Source of the DNA: Lactobacillus colini
Lineage (GTDB): Bacteria > Bacillota > Bacilli > Lactobacillales > Lactobacillaceae
Reading direction: 5' to 3'
Assembly: GCF_017874575.1 (NCBI RefSeq)
Contig: NZ_JAGGLU010000005.1
Coordinates: 1-64,000 of the forward strand
DNA length: 64,000 bases
How positions within the stretch are numbered: position 1 is the first letter of the stretch; each line of letters starts with the position of its first letter. Under the pieces are notes generated by a model, which made no database searches, was not told where the DNA came from, and saw only the letters and a program-made list of their open reading frames with translations. Positions 17,624 through 26,582 of this stretch are shown here, one piece after another. The translations under genes were made by a program, and so were the position numbers.

Positions 17624-18558
17624 GTATTATTACTAAAGACCCACATACATGGTTTGTTACCACTAATTCTAAGGGCAAGACTCAAACGGTCTATAACAAT
17701 GAACGTATGAACCATAATTATCCTATGGGGTTCGAAGTCAACTTTAGTGATACTGCCACACCACCAGTTAACTCAATCACTTTATATAACATGTCAAAAG
17801 AACATAGAGATTTTTACCGTAAAAAACAAAAATGCTATGTAGCCTTTAACTGGGGCAAAGAAAAGAAAATAATATCAGAAGGGTATATCACTAAAACAAG
17901 TGTAAATCAGTCTGATGGCACTACGGATACGTTTGGGATTACCTTTACAGAAGGTACAGACTATAGCAATATCCAAGCTAGAGCCTTAAAAATCAATAAT
18001 AAGAAATCTAAAAATACTAAAAAAGTTAAAGATTCTAAAGGTAAGAATAAGAATGTAAAGACTCGATCGACTAAAACTTCACTCGTTAACAAAACTTACA
18101 AGGCTGGTACAAGCTATAAAAAGCTTATACAAGGGATTGCAAGCCAATCAGGTATAAAGATAGCTAAAATAGATTTGGCAAAAAATCCAAAATTAAAAAA
18201 GGCTTACACCGCAAAAGGTAAGCCTTTAACTTTGCTCAAACAGTTGGTAAAAAAGACTAATTCTAAGATGACATATGTACGTGGAAAACTTGAAATCGTA
18301 AATCCTAAAAGCAATAAACGTACTTGGTATGTAATAGATGATAAAGACCTATTACAGCCACCTACATACAGCGAAGCCAGCGATGATGGGGAAAAGGGAA
18401 CATGGGAGATAACACTGCCTTTAGTGCCCGAAATCACTGTTAATGTGGGTATCAAAATGGAAAGCAAGTACTTAAAGGGTAAGTTTTTTGTTAAAGCTGG
18501 CAAACATTCATCTGATGGCGATAATTTTCAGACGCAATGTTCGCTTGAAGCACTTTAG
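17620..18558 (+). CDS. Baseplate hub protein (XkdQ/gp27-like)
   Basis: 312 aa. The protein shows MGFEVNFSDTATPPVNSITL and LYNMSKEHRDFYRKKQKCYV near the N-terminus, then EGYITKTSVNQSDGTTDTFG and a late PTYSEASDDGEKGTWEITLP segment. This architecture is that of XkdQ/gp27-type hubs, which form the trimeric platform below the tube that carries the spike. A Lys-rich linker (residues about 125-150) separates the two lobes. It starts within the end of the previous gene (ATGA overlap). Confidence 0.7.
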   Translation: MSIITKDPHTWFVTTNSKGKTQTVYNNERMNHNYPMGFEVNFSDTATPPVNSITLYNMSKEHRDFYRKKQKCYVAFNWGKEKKIISEGYITKTSVNQSDGTTDTFGITFTEGTDYSNIQARALKINNKKSKNTKKVKDSKGKNKNVKTRSTKTSLVNKTYKAGTSYKKLIQGIASQSGIKIAKIDLAKNPKLKKAYTAKGKPLTLLKQLVKKTNSKMTYVRGKLEIVNPKSNKRTWYVIDDKDLLQPPTYSEASDDGEKGTWEITLPLVPEITVNVGIKMESKYLKGKFFVKAGKHSSDGDNFQTQCSLEAL

Positions 18559-18568
18559 GGGGGGAATA

Positions 18569-19027
18569 ATGGCATCACAGCATGAAATCCAAAGCGGCTG
18601 GTATAAAGGTATTGAAAAGCTATTACATGGCATATATGCAGGCATCAAAGTTGCTTATTTAGCTACAGTAGTAAAATACAATCCAAAAAAACATGTAGCG
18701 GACATTTTACCGCTGGTAATTGGATCAGATGGACAAAAATCTGCCCAATTTTTAGATATTCCTGTTGCGAAAAGTTGCTATTACCTCGATGAATGGTTTG
18801 ATAAGGTATCAGGTGAGTTTGCAAAAATAGACGCTAAAACTGGATCAAATTTAAGCAAAAAGATACCACCTGAAAGTCCCAAAAAGCCTATTATGCATAA
18901 AGGTGCGGTAGTTGTTGTGGTTGTATTAGACCGTGATAGTGATAACTGGGACGGTGCTAAGCCGTTCAAACTAAACAGCTCACGATTGCACGATAGTAAC
19001 GACAGCATCATTGTAGGAGTAATGTAA
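18569..19027 (+). CDS. Baseplate spike / Gp138-type protein
   Basis: 152 aa from the ATG at 18569, 5 bp after a run of eight G with GGGGGG serving as ribosome site; the longer frame reaching back into the hub gene lacks a site. Residues 20-70 are OB-fold-like (KVAYLATVVKYNPKKHVADI, LPLVIGSDGQKSAQFLDIP). This matches the N-terminal Gp138/XkdS-like domain that mounts the puncturing spike. It ends with VVVVVLDRDSDNWDG, a strand-turn typical of the family. The stop overlaps the next start (TAATG). Confidence 0.65.
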   Translation: MASQHEIQSGWYKGIEKLLHGIYAGIKVAYLATVVKYNPKKHVADILPLVIGSDGQKSAQFLDIPVAKSCYYLDEWFDKVSGEFAKIDAKTGSNLSKKIPPESPKKPIMHKGAVVVVVVLDRDSDNWDGAKPFKLNSSRLHDSNDSIIVGVM

Positions 19028-19410
19028 TGGTAAAAGATTTAAAAGTAGACGAAAATGGAGACTTAATCATTGATCCATTAACTCACGACTTGGTTATGAT
19101 TGATGGCGATGATGAAATATTACAGCGAATAAAAGCGACACTTGATATTAGATACGGTGAAATGAAAAATTTAGCGCCTGAAATTGGTGCAGACTATCAA
19201 AACTTTTTAGGTAAGAACTTTAACGAAGAGGGTGCGTCTGCAGATATGAGAGCGGCGATTACTGCACAAGTACCAGAAGTAGAAAATGTAACCAGTATCA
19301 AGTTTAAGAAGTTGCCTAATCGCCGTTTAGAAGTTGATTTTACAGCAACAATTAAGCATGAAGATAATTCGACTAGTAAAGTAGAAGGAGGGTATGAAGT
19401 TGGCACTTAA
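19027..19410 (+). CDS. Baseplate wedge protein (DUF2634, gp25-like)
   Basis: 127 aa. It contains LVMIDGDDEILQRIKATLDI, then RYGEMKNLAPEIGADYQNFL, the signature of DUF2634 (T4 gp25/XkdS family), which joins the sheath base to the wedges and triggers contraction. The EIGADY segment corresponds to the conserved EPR-type region of gp25. Start and stop overlap both neighbours, showing tight coupling of the baseplate operon. Confidence 0.85.
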   Translation: MVKDLKVDENGDLIIDPLTHDLVMIDGDDEILQRIKATLDIRYGEMKNLAPEIGADYQNFLGKNFNEEGASADMRAAITAQVPEVENVTSIKFKKLPNRRLEVDFTATIKHEDNSTSKVEGGYEVGT

Positions 19411-20575
19411 ATTCGGAATCACTGAAAATGGTTTCGTTGCTCCTACTTACGAAGAAATATTAGATAGCGTTGAAGATGATTTTCAATCAAAATTCGGTTC
19501 AGATATTGTGTTAACTAGTAATTCTAATCTAGGTATCATTGCTAGACTAATTGCTTGGCGCGAAACTTCAATGATCCAAGAATTGCAGCAAGTTTATTAC
19601 TCTGCCTTTATTTCTACAGCAACAGAAAGTGCGTTAGATAGGTTGGGTAGTAATGCGGGTATTCCTAGAAAGGTAGCTAGTCCATCGTTTGCTGAAATAG
19701 TGATTACTACAGAAGAAGAATACTTAATTCAAGCGGGAGAACAATTCGAAACAGAAGACGGAATCGTATTTAACCTTTTGACTGATGTTTTAACAACTAA
19801 ACAAAAAGATGGAACGTGGCAAGGAATCGGGCAAGTACAATCTGATGAAACGGGTGACTTTAACAACGTTGAAGCTAACAAGATTACTATCATATCTAAT
19901 CCAGATGATGAAGTTATCAATGTAACTAATCCTGCACCAGCTACAGGAGGACAAGAAACCGAAACAGACAGTACTTACAGAAATAGGCTAATTCTTGAAA
20001 ATTCAGCCAAGCCAGGACCTACAGCCAGTGGAATTAAGTCAGCATTGCTCAATTTACCAGGCGTGCGTGAAGTTGGAATCGTTGAAAATTCTGAAAATAA
20101 GGTAGATGAGTATGGTAACCCACCATATACGGTGCATATTTACGTATTAGGTGGTAAAGGGCAAGAAATAGCGGACACATTGTCTAAGCATATAGCTGCT
20201 GGTGTTACTCTCACAGGATCAAAAAATTACACTGTCGTTGATGACAGTGGCAATAAAAAAGGTATTTCATTTGATTTTGCTCAAAATAAACCAATATATG
20301 TTAAAGTTGAGATTTCAGCTAATGCTAAATGGAATACAGACAGTAGCAGCGATGAAATTAAAAAAGCCATTGCTGAAAATATTAACAGTTTAGAAATGGG
20401 TCAAACTGTGCATTTAACTAAGCTATATCCTGCAATTTACGGAATTGAAGGCGTTGAAGAAGCATCGGTTACGCTCGGTATTGATAGTAATTCTTTAGGT
20501 AGTACGGATATAACTTGCAAGAAGTTTGAAGCGCCTAGTTGTGATGAAGATAACGTTGAGGTGGTGATTAAGTAA
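19394..20575 (+). CDS. Baseplate J-like protein
   Basis: 393 aa. The N-terminus TYEEILDSVEDDFQSKFGSD, the middle YSAFISTATESALDRLGSNAG and the TATGGQETETDSTYRNR-type region are classic for Mu gp47/P2 gpJ baseplate proteins. It forms wedge arms around the hub and couples fibre binding to sheath contraction. GAAGGAGGGT lies right before the ATG, and the gene overlaps the gp25-like gene by 17 bp. The start of the next gene overlaps its stop (TAATG). Confidence 0.9.
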   Translation: MKLALKFGITENGFVAPTYEEILDSVEDDFQSKFGSDIVLTSNSNLGIIARLIAWRETSMIQELQQVYYSAFISTATESALDRLGSNAGIPRKVASPSFAEIVITTEEEYLIQAGEQFETEDGIVFNLLTDVLTTKQKDGTWQGIGQVQSDETGDFNNVEANKITIISNPDDEVINVTNPAPATGGQETETDSTYRNRLILENSAKPGPTASGIKSALLNLPGVREVGIVENSENKVDEYGNPPYTVHIYVLGGKGQEIADTLSKHIAAGVTLTGSKNYTVVDDSGNKKGISFDFAQNKPIYVKVEISANAKWNTDSSSDEIKKAIAENINSLEMGQTVHLTKLYPAIYGIEGVEEASVTLGIDSNSLGSTDITCKKFEAPSCDEDNVEVVIK

Positions 20576-21135
20576 TGGCTTATGTAACTACTGGTCAGCT
20601 TTTAGCCGAAATATCAGATCATTGGCGTAAAGATCCTGATAGTAATATTTATAAATTGCTAGATGGATTTAATGCACCATTTGAAGCGGTCAGTGATAAC
20701 AGCTCAATTGTTAAAAACTGGCGCGATATATCTCTAGCTAAAGGGACAACTCTAGATTTACTTGGTAAAGATAGAAAGACTTACAGAGTAGGGCAAGACG
20801 ATGACTTTTACAAATTCCTAATTTATATGAAAAACTTATTAGCTAAGTCACAAGGAACCAATACCAGTATTGCCAATATCTCAAAAACAGCCCTAAACGC
20901 TAATGCGAACATAAAAATCTGGCAAACAGGTACTAGGCACATTGCGGTCACTATTCCAATTAGTCAGGCAGGTACAGTAGAGCGTGAGAAAATTATTTTA
21001 AACAGCTTACAGCAACTAGTGGCGTTAGGTATATGGCTAGATAAGTTAATTTGGCAAGCAGAAACAAGTTCACAAAATTACTATGCGGCTATTATTACAA
21101 CGAATGAACATTATGAATTGTCAACTACAGTATAG
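20575..21135 (+). CDS. Tail protein gpI/DUF2612-like
   Basis: 186 aa directly after the J-like gene, where gpI-like proteins sit. It contains DISLAKGTTLDLLGKDRKTY, YKFLIYMKNLLAKSQGTNTS and an ALGIWLDKLIWQAE ending, typical of the DUF2612/YmfQ group that connects baseplate to fibres. It is coupled to gene J through TAATG. The family assignment comes from pattern and position. Confidence 0.7.
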   Translation: MAYVTTGQLLAEISDHWRKDPDSNIYKLLDGFNAPFEAVSDNSSIVKNWRDISLAKGTTLDLLGKDRKTYRVGQDDDFYKFLIYMKNLLAKSQGTNTSIANISKTALNANANIKIWQTGTRHIAVTIPISQAGTVEREKIILNSLQQLVALGIWLDKLIWQAETSSQNYYAAIITTNEHYELSTTV

Positions 21136-21155
21136 AAATAGAAAAGGAGGTTTAC

Positions 21156-23891
21156 ATGGAAAAATTTAATAAAACAGTCGTCACTAATGTGGGACGACAA
21201 CAACTTGCAAGTATAGCAGGTGGTCAAGGTAAGTTAACTTATACTAAAGCCGCTCTTTTCACACAAAATGTTAACGATTTAAGCCAGGACGAAATACTAA
21301 ATCTAACATCATTATCTGGTAATCAGTTAGAAACAAATATTCAAGTCATTAAGGTTAATACTAACAACATTACTGTATCAGCATCTTTTAACAACTCTAC
21401 TTTGAGTCAAGATATTAATTTTGATTCGATTGGATGGTATGCATCAACTACTGTAGATAGCGACGAAAAGCTGTTTGCTATAACTCCATCATTTACTGCG
21501 CAAACATTAGTTGCTGGGTCTAATAGTAAATCAACAGCATCTTTTGACATAAATTTAAACATTGGATTATCTCAAAGTGTAGATGTGGTAATACAACCAC
21601 AAGAAGCGGGTTTTATTGACCAGTCTAAGTTACAAGCTGCATTAAGCGAATTAAAGAGTAGCGGATTAATAAACAATGGAGATGAAGCAGTTGACAAGGA
21701 AGATTTAGCTAAGCGTTTTACAACTTCAATTCTTTATATTAATGGAGAAAATACTTTAAATGTGCCTAGCGGATTTAGTAACCACGGTCAATTATTAAGC
21801 ATAGGTAGTAATGATACAGCTCATGATGCGGTTCACATTTTATACGACACTCAAAATAATAAAGAATATATTCAAACTTTTGATAGCGCAGCTAATAAAT
21901 GGAGTAAATGGACTACCAGTACTGACATCTTTTACACTAAAGACGAAATAAATAAAAAGTTTGACAGTATTAATGATATTGTAGGACCACAATTAGACAC
22001 TACAAAGGCGGAGATAAACAAATCAATTATTAATACTAATCAAAAAATTGATAATCTTGCTAATATAGATATCAAAGCTATTAAAGATAAGTTAAGTAAG
22101 CTGGATGGTGATATAGATTACGAAGGTATAAATGCTGACTTAATCACAGATACGGGCGTATATTATGTAAATCCTAAAGGCGCACAACATTATGCCTCAG
22201 ATTCATCGTCTGTATTGGTGGTGCAAAGCACTAATAATGGTAAAAATGTCGTACAGTGGCAGATTGACGGCGGATTCCATGTAAGATATAAGTCTGATGG
22301 TGCTTGGACTGATTGGGCACAGTTTACGACTTATGACCAGTTTGACTATCTAAATAGTGCGATAAGCGGTCTTGAAGATAAGGTACAAGGTAACAAGACC
22401 GACATTGAATCAAAATTAGAAAATGCTAAGCAAGCCTTACAAAAGGCAATTGCGTTAAAGCCTGATAGTTCTAACACTTACACCAAGGGTGAGGTTGATA
22501 ATTTAGTTAATCCTAAAGTTATTGATGCCCCTACTGATATTAATAAGTTCACTACTAATGGTACGTATAAAATGCGTAACCCAAATAACACTAATACTCC
22601 GCCGTGGATCCACGATCATAGAGGGCAGCTGATAAATTATAACTATGATGGTAACGCTAAAACACAAATATGGCTTCCAGTGGGTACAGGTGCAACAGGT
22701 GGCGACTTAGCCTATAGATATTGGGAAGGTAGTAATGCGCCCGACTGGATAAGACTATCAACTTATCAAGAGTTGCAAACAGTACAAAGAGATTTACAGT
22801 CTAAGATTGATATTCGCCGACCTATTTATTACGGGAATAACGGTGAAGATATATTATCATTCAATAGCCCACAGATTAGAATTTATACCAATGCTACAAA
22901 CATAAAAAATTTACCTCCAATGAATAGATCTAATTACTTTTACGTTGAGTATTTTATAAGTGCTTGGGGACAAGTAGTGCTTCACGATCAAGATAGCTAT
23001 CTTTGGATAAATTCTAAAAATGGTGATTATTGGACTGGCTGGCGTAAGGTAGTGGTATCGAACGATTTAGGAAATCTTAATGGAGATAACACTTATAACA
23101 ATCCTAACTTTAACAATCTGACTACTAGTGGAAATTACTATATTTCTAATCCAACGACTGCAAATAATGCACCAACTACTAATTGGGGTAATTTAATTGT
23201 AGCTAAAGGGCAATTACAAAGAATCCAGCAGATTTATTTTGAAGATGGTACTAATAATAGTATGTTCATCCGTATGTACTACAATAATAGCCATACAGCG
23301 TGGTCACCGTGGCATCGAGTTTTAGCGGATTATGATTTTAATAATCTGCAAAACCAAATTAACGGTAAAGCATCAAATCAGGCCGTAACTAATGCGCAAA
23401 ATACTGCTAACAATGCCAACGCTAATGCTAATAATAGATTATCCAAAATAGGCACAGATAATATGGCGCCTACTGCCTTTATTAATTGGATTAGCAACAT
23501 CGCTAATGGTAATCGAGGAAATCTAGGCGGAATAGGTTGGTACGGTGCTACAGATTGGGTAAAAATATATGGTGCACAGACTGGTCCAGATAACCTGGAC
23601 TTAGTCTTTGAACTTGGCGATGATAACTCGAATAGTATTGTTTATCGTTGGAATGGTGCAGAGAAAGCGCGGATTACCTCATCTGGGCAATTCACTGGAA
23701 CGATTGACTGGAACCATGTTAATGGGCGACCAGGTAATATTGCTAACACAGGTCAAATTAGTGATTTACAAAATCAAATAAATCAGATTAGGTCCACTAT
23801 GCCAGTAGTGCAAAAGTTTAGTGATATTAATCAAGCTAAGAACTGGTCTAATGCTGGTGGTAGTCAGCTCAGAATAGCACTTATTAACTAG
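21156..23891 (+). CDS. Tail fibre / receptor-binding protein with pyocin-knob-like modules
   Basis: 911 aa; AAAAGGAGG precedes the ATG. Residues 1-165 are the phage tail-collar fibre N-terminal domain (VVTNVGRQQLASIAGGQGKL, then SFNNSTLSQDINFDSIGWYA). Between about 330 and 730 there are at least three repeats of a pyocin-knob pattern: a Gly-Tyr-Tyr strand, a polar loop, then WTDWAQF, WTGWRKV or SPWHRV. Trimeric coiled-coil pieces (EDKVQGNKTDIESKLENAKQ; NNANANANNRL) separate them. The C-terminus ends in a short coiled coil and KNWSNAGGSQLRIALIN. It adsorbs to cell-surface glycans and probably sets host range. Confidence 0.85.
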   Translation: MEKFNKTVVTNVGRQQLASIAGGQGKLTYTKAALFTQNVNDLSQDEILNLTSLSGNQLETNIQVIKVNTNNITVSASFNNSTLSQDINFDSIGWYASTTVDSDEKLFAITPSFTAQTLVAGSNSKSTASFDINLNIGLSQSVDVVIQPQEAGFIDQSKLQAALSELKSSGLINNGDEAVDKEDLAKRFTTSILYINGENTLNVPSGFSNHGQLLSIGSNDTAHDAVHILYDTQNNKEYIQTFDSAANKWSKWTTSTDIFYTKDEINKKFDSINDIVGPQLDTTKAEINKSIINTNQKIDNLANIDIKAIKDKLSKLDGDIDYEGINADLITDTGVYYVNPKGAQHYASDSSSVLVVQSTNNGKNVVQWQIDGGFHVRYKSDGAWTDWAQFTTYDQFDYLNSAISGLEDKVQGNKTDIESKLENAKQALQKAIALKPDSSNTYTKGEVDNLVNPKVIDAPTDINKFTTNGTYKMRNPNNTNTPPWIHDHRGQLINYNYDGNAKTQIWLPVGTGATGGDLAYRYWEGSNAPDWIRLSTYQELQTVQRDLQSKIDIRRPIYYGNNGEDILSFNSPQIRIYTNATNIKNLPPMNRSNYFYVEYFISAWGQVVLHDQDSYLWINSKNGDYWTGWRKVVVSNDLGNLNGDNTYNNPNFNNLTTSGNYYISNPTTANNAPTTNWGNLIVAKGQLQRIQQIYFEDGTNNSMFIRMYYNNSHTAWSPWHRVLADYDFNNLQNQINGKASNQAVTNAQNTANNANANANNRLSKIGTDNMAPTAFINWISNIANGNRGNLGGIGWYGATDWVKIYGAQTGPDNLDLVFELGDDNSNSIVYRWNGAEKARITSSGQFTGTIDWNHVNGRPGNIANTGQISDLQNQINQIRSTMPVVQKFSDINQAKNWSNAGGSQLRIALIN

Positions 23892-23911
23892 AGAAAGAAA
23901 GGTACTGTTTT

Positions 23912-24307
23912 ATGCTAGATAAAAATATCAAAAAAGTAGCAATAGGTGGGACTATTTTTGATAGGTCTTATGCTGGTTTGAAGTGCAGATTACACTATGT
24001 AGATAATACGGTGTATATATATCCTATTATGTTTGATAGTGATTGGCACGATTGGGATATCTCTACTAGCGAAATTTACACTATATTAGGTAGATGTGAA
24101 TTTAATGGATCAACGTGGTATTTAGTACAAGGTTACTTTTCTTATACTATTAATAACGGTGCTAATACAGCATTCCCTGATGATGCTTTATCTTTAGTTA
24201 GAAGCGATTCAGTAAACATAATCTGGGGGGGTAAATTCCTACAGTATCAACCTTTATGTATTACTCTGTGCATGTTATGCATCCCTAAAAAGGTGGTGCT
24301 AGCATGA
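23912..24307 (+). CDS. Hypothetical tail-associated protein A
   Basis: 131 aa after GAGAAAGAAAGG. No known domain was recognised. It is rich in Trp/Tyr (SDWHDWDISTSEIYTILGRC; NGSTWYLVQGYFSYTIN), a beta-rich composition as in carbohydrate-binding or fibre-tip proteins. It has Cys residues and a hydrophobic, Cys-containing C-terminus (PLCITLCMLCIPKKVV). Position right after the fibre gene suggests a fibre accessory, chaperone or second receptor-binding unit. It overlaps the next gene (ATGA). Confidence 0.55.
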   Translation: MLDKNIKKVAIGGTIFDRSYAGLKCRLHYVDNTVYIYPIMFDSDWHDWDISTSEIYTILGRCEFNGSTWYLVQGYFSYTINNGANTAFPDDALSLVRSDSVNIIWGGKFLQYQPLCITLCMLCIPKKVVLA

Positions 24308-24690
24308 ATTGGGGAATAACTATAAATGGTGAACTATATATTAGATATAGCGAAAAAATAAGTAATACCCAACAACTTTATGAAACTGTATTAAAGCTAA
24401 ATCCTACTCTACTAAAAAATAAAGAATTTGTTTTACCAATGACGTTAACAGATACCAGTTACATTGAAAGTTCATCTACACCGACATTTAACCCAGATGG
24501 TAGTGTAACTTGGACAGGTCACAATTATACTTACTATAAAACAATCAATTCAGGCACTAGGATTACACTAGTAGGATATAATAAAAATGATAATAACGGC
24601 TTCTGGATTGGTGTCAAAATTCCAGGTGACAACACTGTATACGGTAAAGATATTTCAACGAGTGATTTTTTAAGAATCATCGGAAAATAA
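24304..24690 (+). CDS. Hypothetical tail-associated protein B
   Basis: 128 aa, coupled by ATGA to the preceding gene, with AAAAAGGTGG upstream. The N-terminal half is helical (SNTQQLYETVLKLNPTLL). The C-terminal half is beta-rich with polar residues (SVTWTGHNYTYYKTINSGTR; NNGFWIGVKIPGDNTV). No family was recognised. The arrangement (fibre, A, B, then a terminator) suggests that A and B form the variable host-recognition tip together with the fibre. Confidence 0.55.
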   Translation: MNWGITINGELYIRYSEKISNTQQLYETVLKLNPTLLKNKEFVLPMTLTDTSYIESSSTPTFNPDGSVTWTGHNYTYYKTINSGTRITLVGYNKNDNNGFWIGVKIPGDNTVYGKDISTSDFLRIIGK

Positions 24691-24724
24691 ATAGCTCATA
24701 GGGCGTTCCTATGGGTTATTTTTA
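24690..24724 (+). terminator. Terminator after the fibre genes
   Basis: AATAGCTCATAGG pairs with CCTATGGGTTATT (two G-T pairs) around GCGTT, then TTTTT. The stem starts within the stop codon of the preceding gene. Confidence 0.85.
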
Positions 24725-24743
24725 TGCAGAAAGGAAAAATTAA

Positions 24744-25295
24744 ATGACTGAAATAACACAAGTAACGGACAACCGTCCAGAATGGGAAAAAATCGAAGCA
24801 GACGCACAAAAATTAGTTAACGAAAGTAGCTACTACAATCAAGTAGCTTACATATCAGATAACAAACACGACTGTATGCCAGTGGCTGTTGATGTGCTTA
24901 TGGGTGATGATTATCCATATGTAGTAGATAGACCAACAGGCTTAATTAATCCAAAATTTAACTGGGATACACATGAGTGGATTGAAAATAATGCGGCTGG
25001 GCAAGCTAAGCAACTAGCTTCACTTCAAGAAACGATTAAAAACTTAAGTTTAAAAAGTGAAGAAATCGATAAAAAGAATAAAGAAGTTACCTATGCTTTA
25101 CAAAATGTACAAGAAGTGCAGGTGCTAACTTCCAAGCAAAATGCGGAATTTATGAAACAGTTTATGACGCAAACTCAAAATACCAACGAAATGATGAAAA
25201 CTGTACAGTCCACTTTAACTACTTTGACTAAGAGCGTCGAAGCATTGCAACCAGCCCAAGATACTAGTACAGATACAAAAACAGAAGCTAATTAG
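24744..25295 (+). CDS. Hypothetical phage protein with C-terminal coiled coil
   Basis: 183 aa after AGAAAGGAAAAA. Residues 1-80 are globular, with a Tyr/Trp-containing pattern (PVAVDVLMGDDYPYVVDRPT, NPKFNWDTHEWIENN) seen in small proteins encoded between fibre and XkdX genes in Lactobacillus prophages. Residues 85-165 are a long coiled coil rich in Gln/Lys/Glu. The last residues are Thr-rich. It is probably a trimerising tail component. No enzymatic motif is seen. Confidence 0.6.
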   Translation: MTEITQVTDNRPEWEKIEADAQKLVNESSYYNQVAYISDNKHDCMPVAVDVLMGDDYPYVVDRPTGLINPKFNWDTHEWIENNAAGQAKQLASLQETIKNLSLKSEEIDKKNKEVTYALQNVQEVQVLTSKQNAEFMKQFMTQTQNTNEMMKTVQSTLTTLTKSVEALQPAQDTSTDTKTEAN

Positions 25296-25306
25296 GAGGT
25301 AATAAA

Positions 25307-25477
25307 ATGACAAACTTTTTAGAACTTATCCATGAAAATAACGTGGTTTTTTACACATGCGGTTATGCAATCGGCATGTATAGCAAACAAGAAATTGCAG
25401 ATTTAATTAAGCGAGATATTCTTTATCAAGATGATTATAAAAAGATCGTCGGTGAGGATTACCCAGCAACAGCGTAG
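25307..25477 (+). CDS. XkdX family small phage protein
   Basis: A 56-aa frame with a near-perfect TTAGGAGGTAATAAA leader. The end (SKQEIADLIKRDILYQDDYK, then KIVGEDY) is the hallmark of XkdX proteins, found between tail fibres and holins in Bacillus and lactobacillus prophages. Its molecular role is not known; it travels with baseplate and fibre genes. Confidence 0.85.
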   Translation: MTNFLELIHENNVVFYTCGYAIGMYSKQEIADLIKRDILYQDDYKKIVGEDYPATA

Positions 25478-25493
25478 GAACTAGGCGGTATAT

Positions 25494-25895
25494 ATGAAGC
25501 AGGAAGATAGATTGCTATTTGATAAGCTGCTGCACTTATGTGAGGTTTTAATATCTGGAGTGGTCACAGCAACTGGATTAGGTCTTTTGTTTGACCGTAG
25601 TTACTTCTTCTATCCGCCAAGTATGAGAGTCATCGAAAATGACATCCGAATTGATGCTTTGATCATCATTATCGGTTTGTCATTTTTTATGTATCTTATA
25701 TGGGGACAGAAGAAAAAACTGGTTACAAAAGGATTTTTAATTGCTTGTGGTTGTATCTTTATGGCACTGGCATTTGTCCAATTCTGGCACTTGTCGGGTA
25801 TGCCTATGGTAGATGCAGCAGTTAAGATGTCACACTCAACGATAGGTAATATCGGCTTCTTTTTGCTAGTCAATATTTGTGCTTATTTTGAGTGA
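25494..25895 (+). CDS. Phage membrane protein with about four transmembrane segments
   Basis: 133 aa from ATG 25494, 16 bp after the XkdX gene, with GGAACTAGGCGG upstream. Hydrophobic segments lie near residues 14-32 (VLISGVVTATGLGLLF), 52-68 (ALIIIIGLSFFMYLIW), 78-98 (FLIACGCIFMALAFVQF) and 115-131 (STIGNIGFFLLVNICAYF). No family was recognised. Location right before the holin genes suggests a role in lysis or superinfection exclusion; both are inference. Confidence 0.65.
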   Translation: MKQEDRLLFDKLLHLCEVLISGVVTATGLGLLFDRSYFFYPPSMRVIENDIRIDALIIIIGLSFFMYLIWGQKKKLVTKGFLIACGCIFMALAFVQFWHLSGMPMVDAAVKMSHSTIGNIGFFLLVNICAYFE

Positions 25896-25905
25896 GGTGG
25901 TTCGG

Positions 25906-26145
25906 TTGCAGTACATAGGCGCTATTATAGGCGCAATAGGGGGTGTCATTGGTGCTATAGGTACTACATGGCTTGCCTTTGGCAAAAACAAAAGGGACAG
26001 TTATGCCCAAATAGCAGATAATTATCAAGACATTATCAAATCTTTACGCAAAGAGATAGCGAGAAAAGATAAAGAGCTGCAAGAGAAATCACGAGAAATT
26101 AACAAACTGATAAGAGAAAATCGTAAATTGAAGGAGAAAAAATAA
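25906..26145 (+). CDS. Small membrane/coiled-coil protein, possible holin partner
   Basis: 79 aa starting at TTG 25906, chosen because GAGGTGG lies 5 bp upstream and the longer frame has no site. Residues 4-25 are one Gly/Ile-rich transmembrane segment (AIIGAIGGVIGAIGTTWLAF). Residues 40-79 form a highly charged coiled coil. One membrane segment plus a basic/charged tail is a holin- or antiholin-like plan. Its stop overlaps the ATG of the LLH holin gene, so the two are translationally coupled. Confidence 0.65.
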   Translation: MQYIGAIIGAIGGVIGAIGTTWLAFGKNKRDSYAQIADNYQDIIKSLRKEIARKDKELQEKSREINKLIRENRKLKEKK

Positions 26146-26582
26146 TGTCATTAACTTTGATTAAAGAAATTACTGATATAGTTATGATTGTAGTAGGTGT
26201 TGCTGTAGCAGGATTAGGCGCTTACTACGTAAAAAACAAAGTATCTATTGATAAAAAGGCACAAGAAGGTGATAACTTCGCTAAGGCTACTAAGTATATT
26301 GCTACTCATGCCCAATCACTTGTATATCAAGCAGAGAAGAATGGAGGTAGCGGAGATGAAAAGCTTAGTTTTGTGGTCAATGCGATTACTACAGCCTTGT
26401 CACTAGCTCACTTACCTAATCCAGGGGAAGCCTTTATCAAAGGTGAAATCGAAAAGAGTGTAAAGGTCATGAAATCCACCTCTGATACTATTAGCGTAGC
26501 GAGTGAAGAAGTACCAGAAGAAGAAAAGAAATTAGCGCCTACTACTGTTGAAGTGGAAAATAACAATCAGGAGGGCAAGTAA
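26145..26582 (+). CDS. Phage holin, LLH family
   Basis: 145 aa. One N-terminal transmembrane segment (residues 8-28, DIVMIVVGVAVAGLGAYYV), then a soluble domain with FAKATKYIATHAQSLVYQAE and KLSFVVNAITTALSLAHLP, the pattern of LLH-type holins of lactobacillus phages. Holins form the membrane lesion that releases endolysin. The ATG follows AAGGAGAAAA and overlaps the upstream stop. The acidic C-terminus runs directly into the endolysin gene (TAATG). Confidence 0.85.
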   Translation: MSLTLIKEITDIVMIVVGVAVAGLGAYYVKNKVSIDKKAQEGDNFAKATKYIATHAQSLVYQAEKNGGSGDEKLSFVVNAITTALSLAHLPNPGEAFIKGEIEKSVKVMKSTSDTISVASEEVPEEEKKLAPTTVEVENNNQEGK

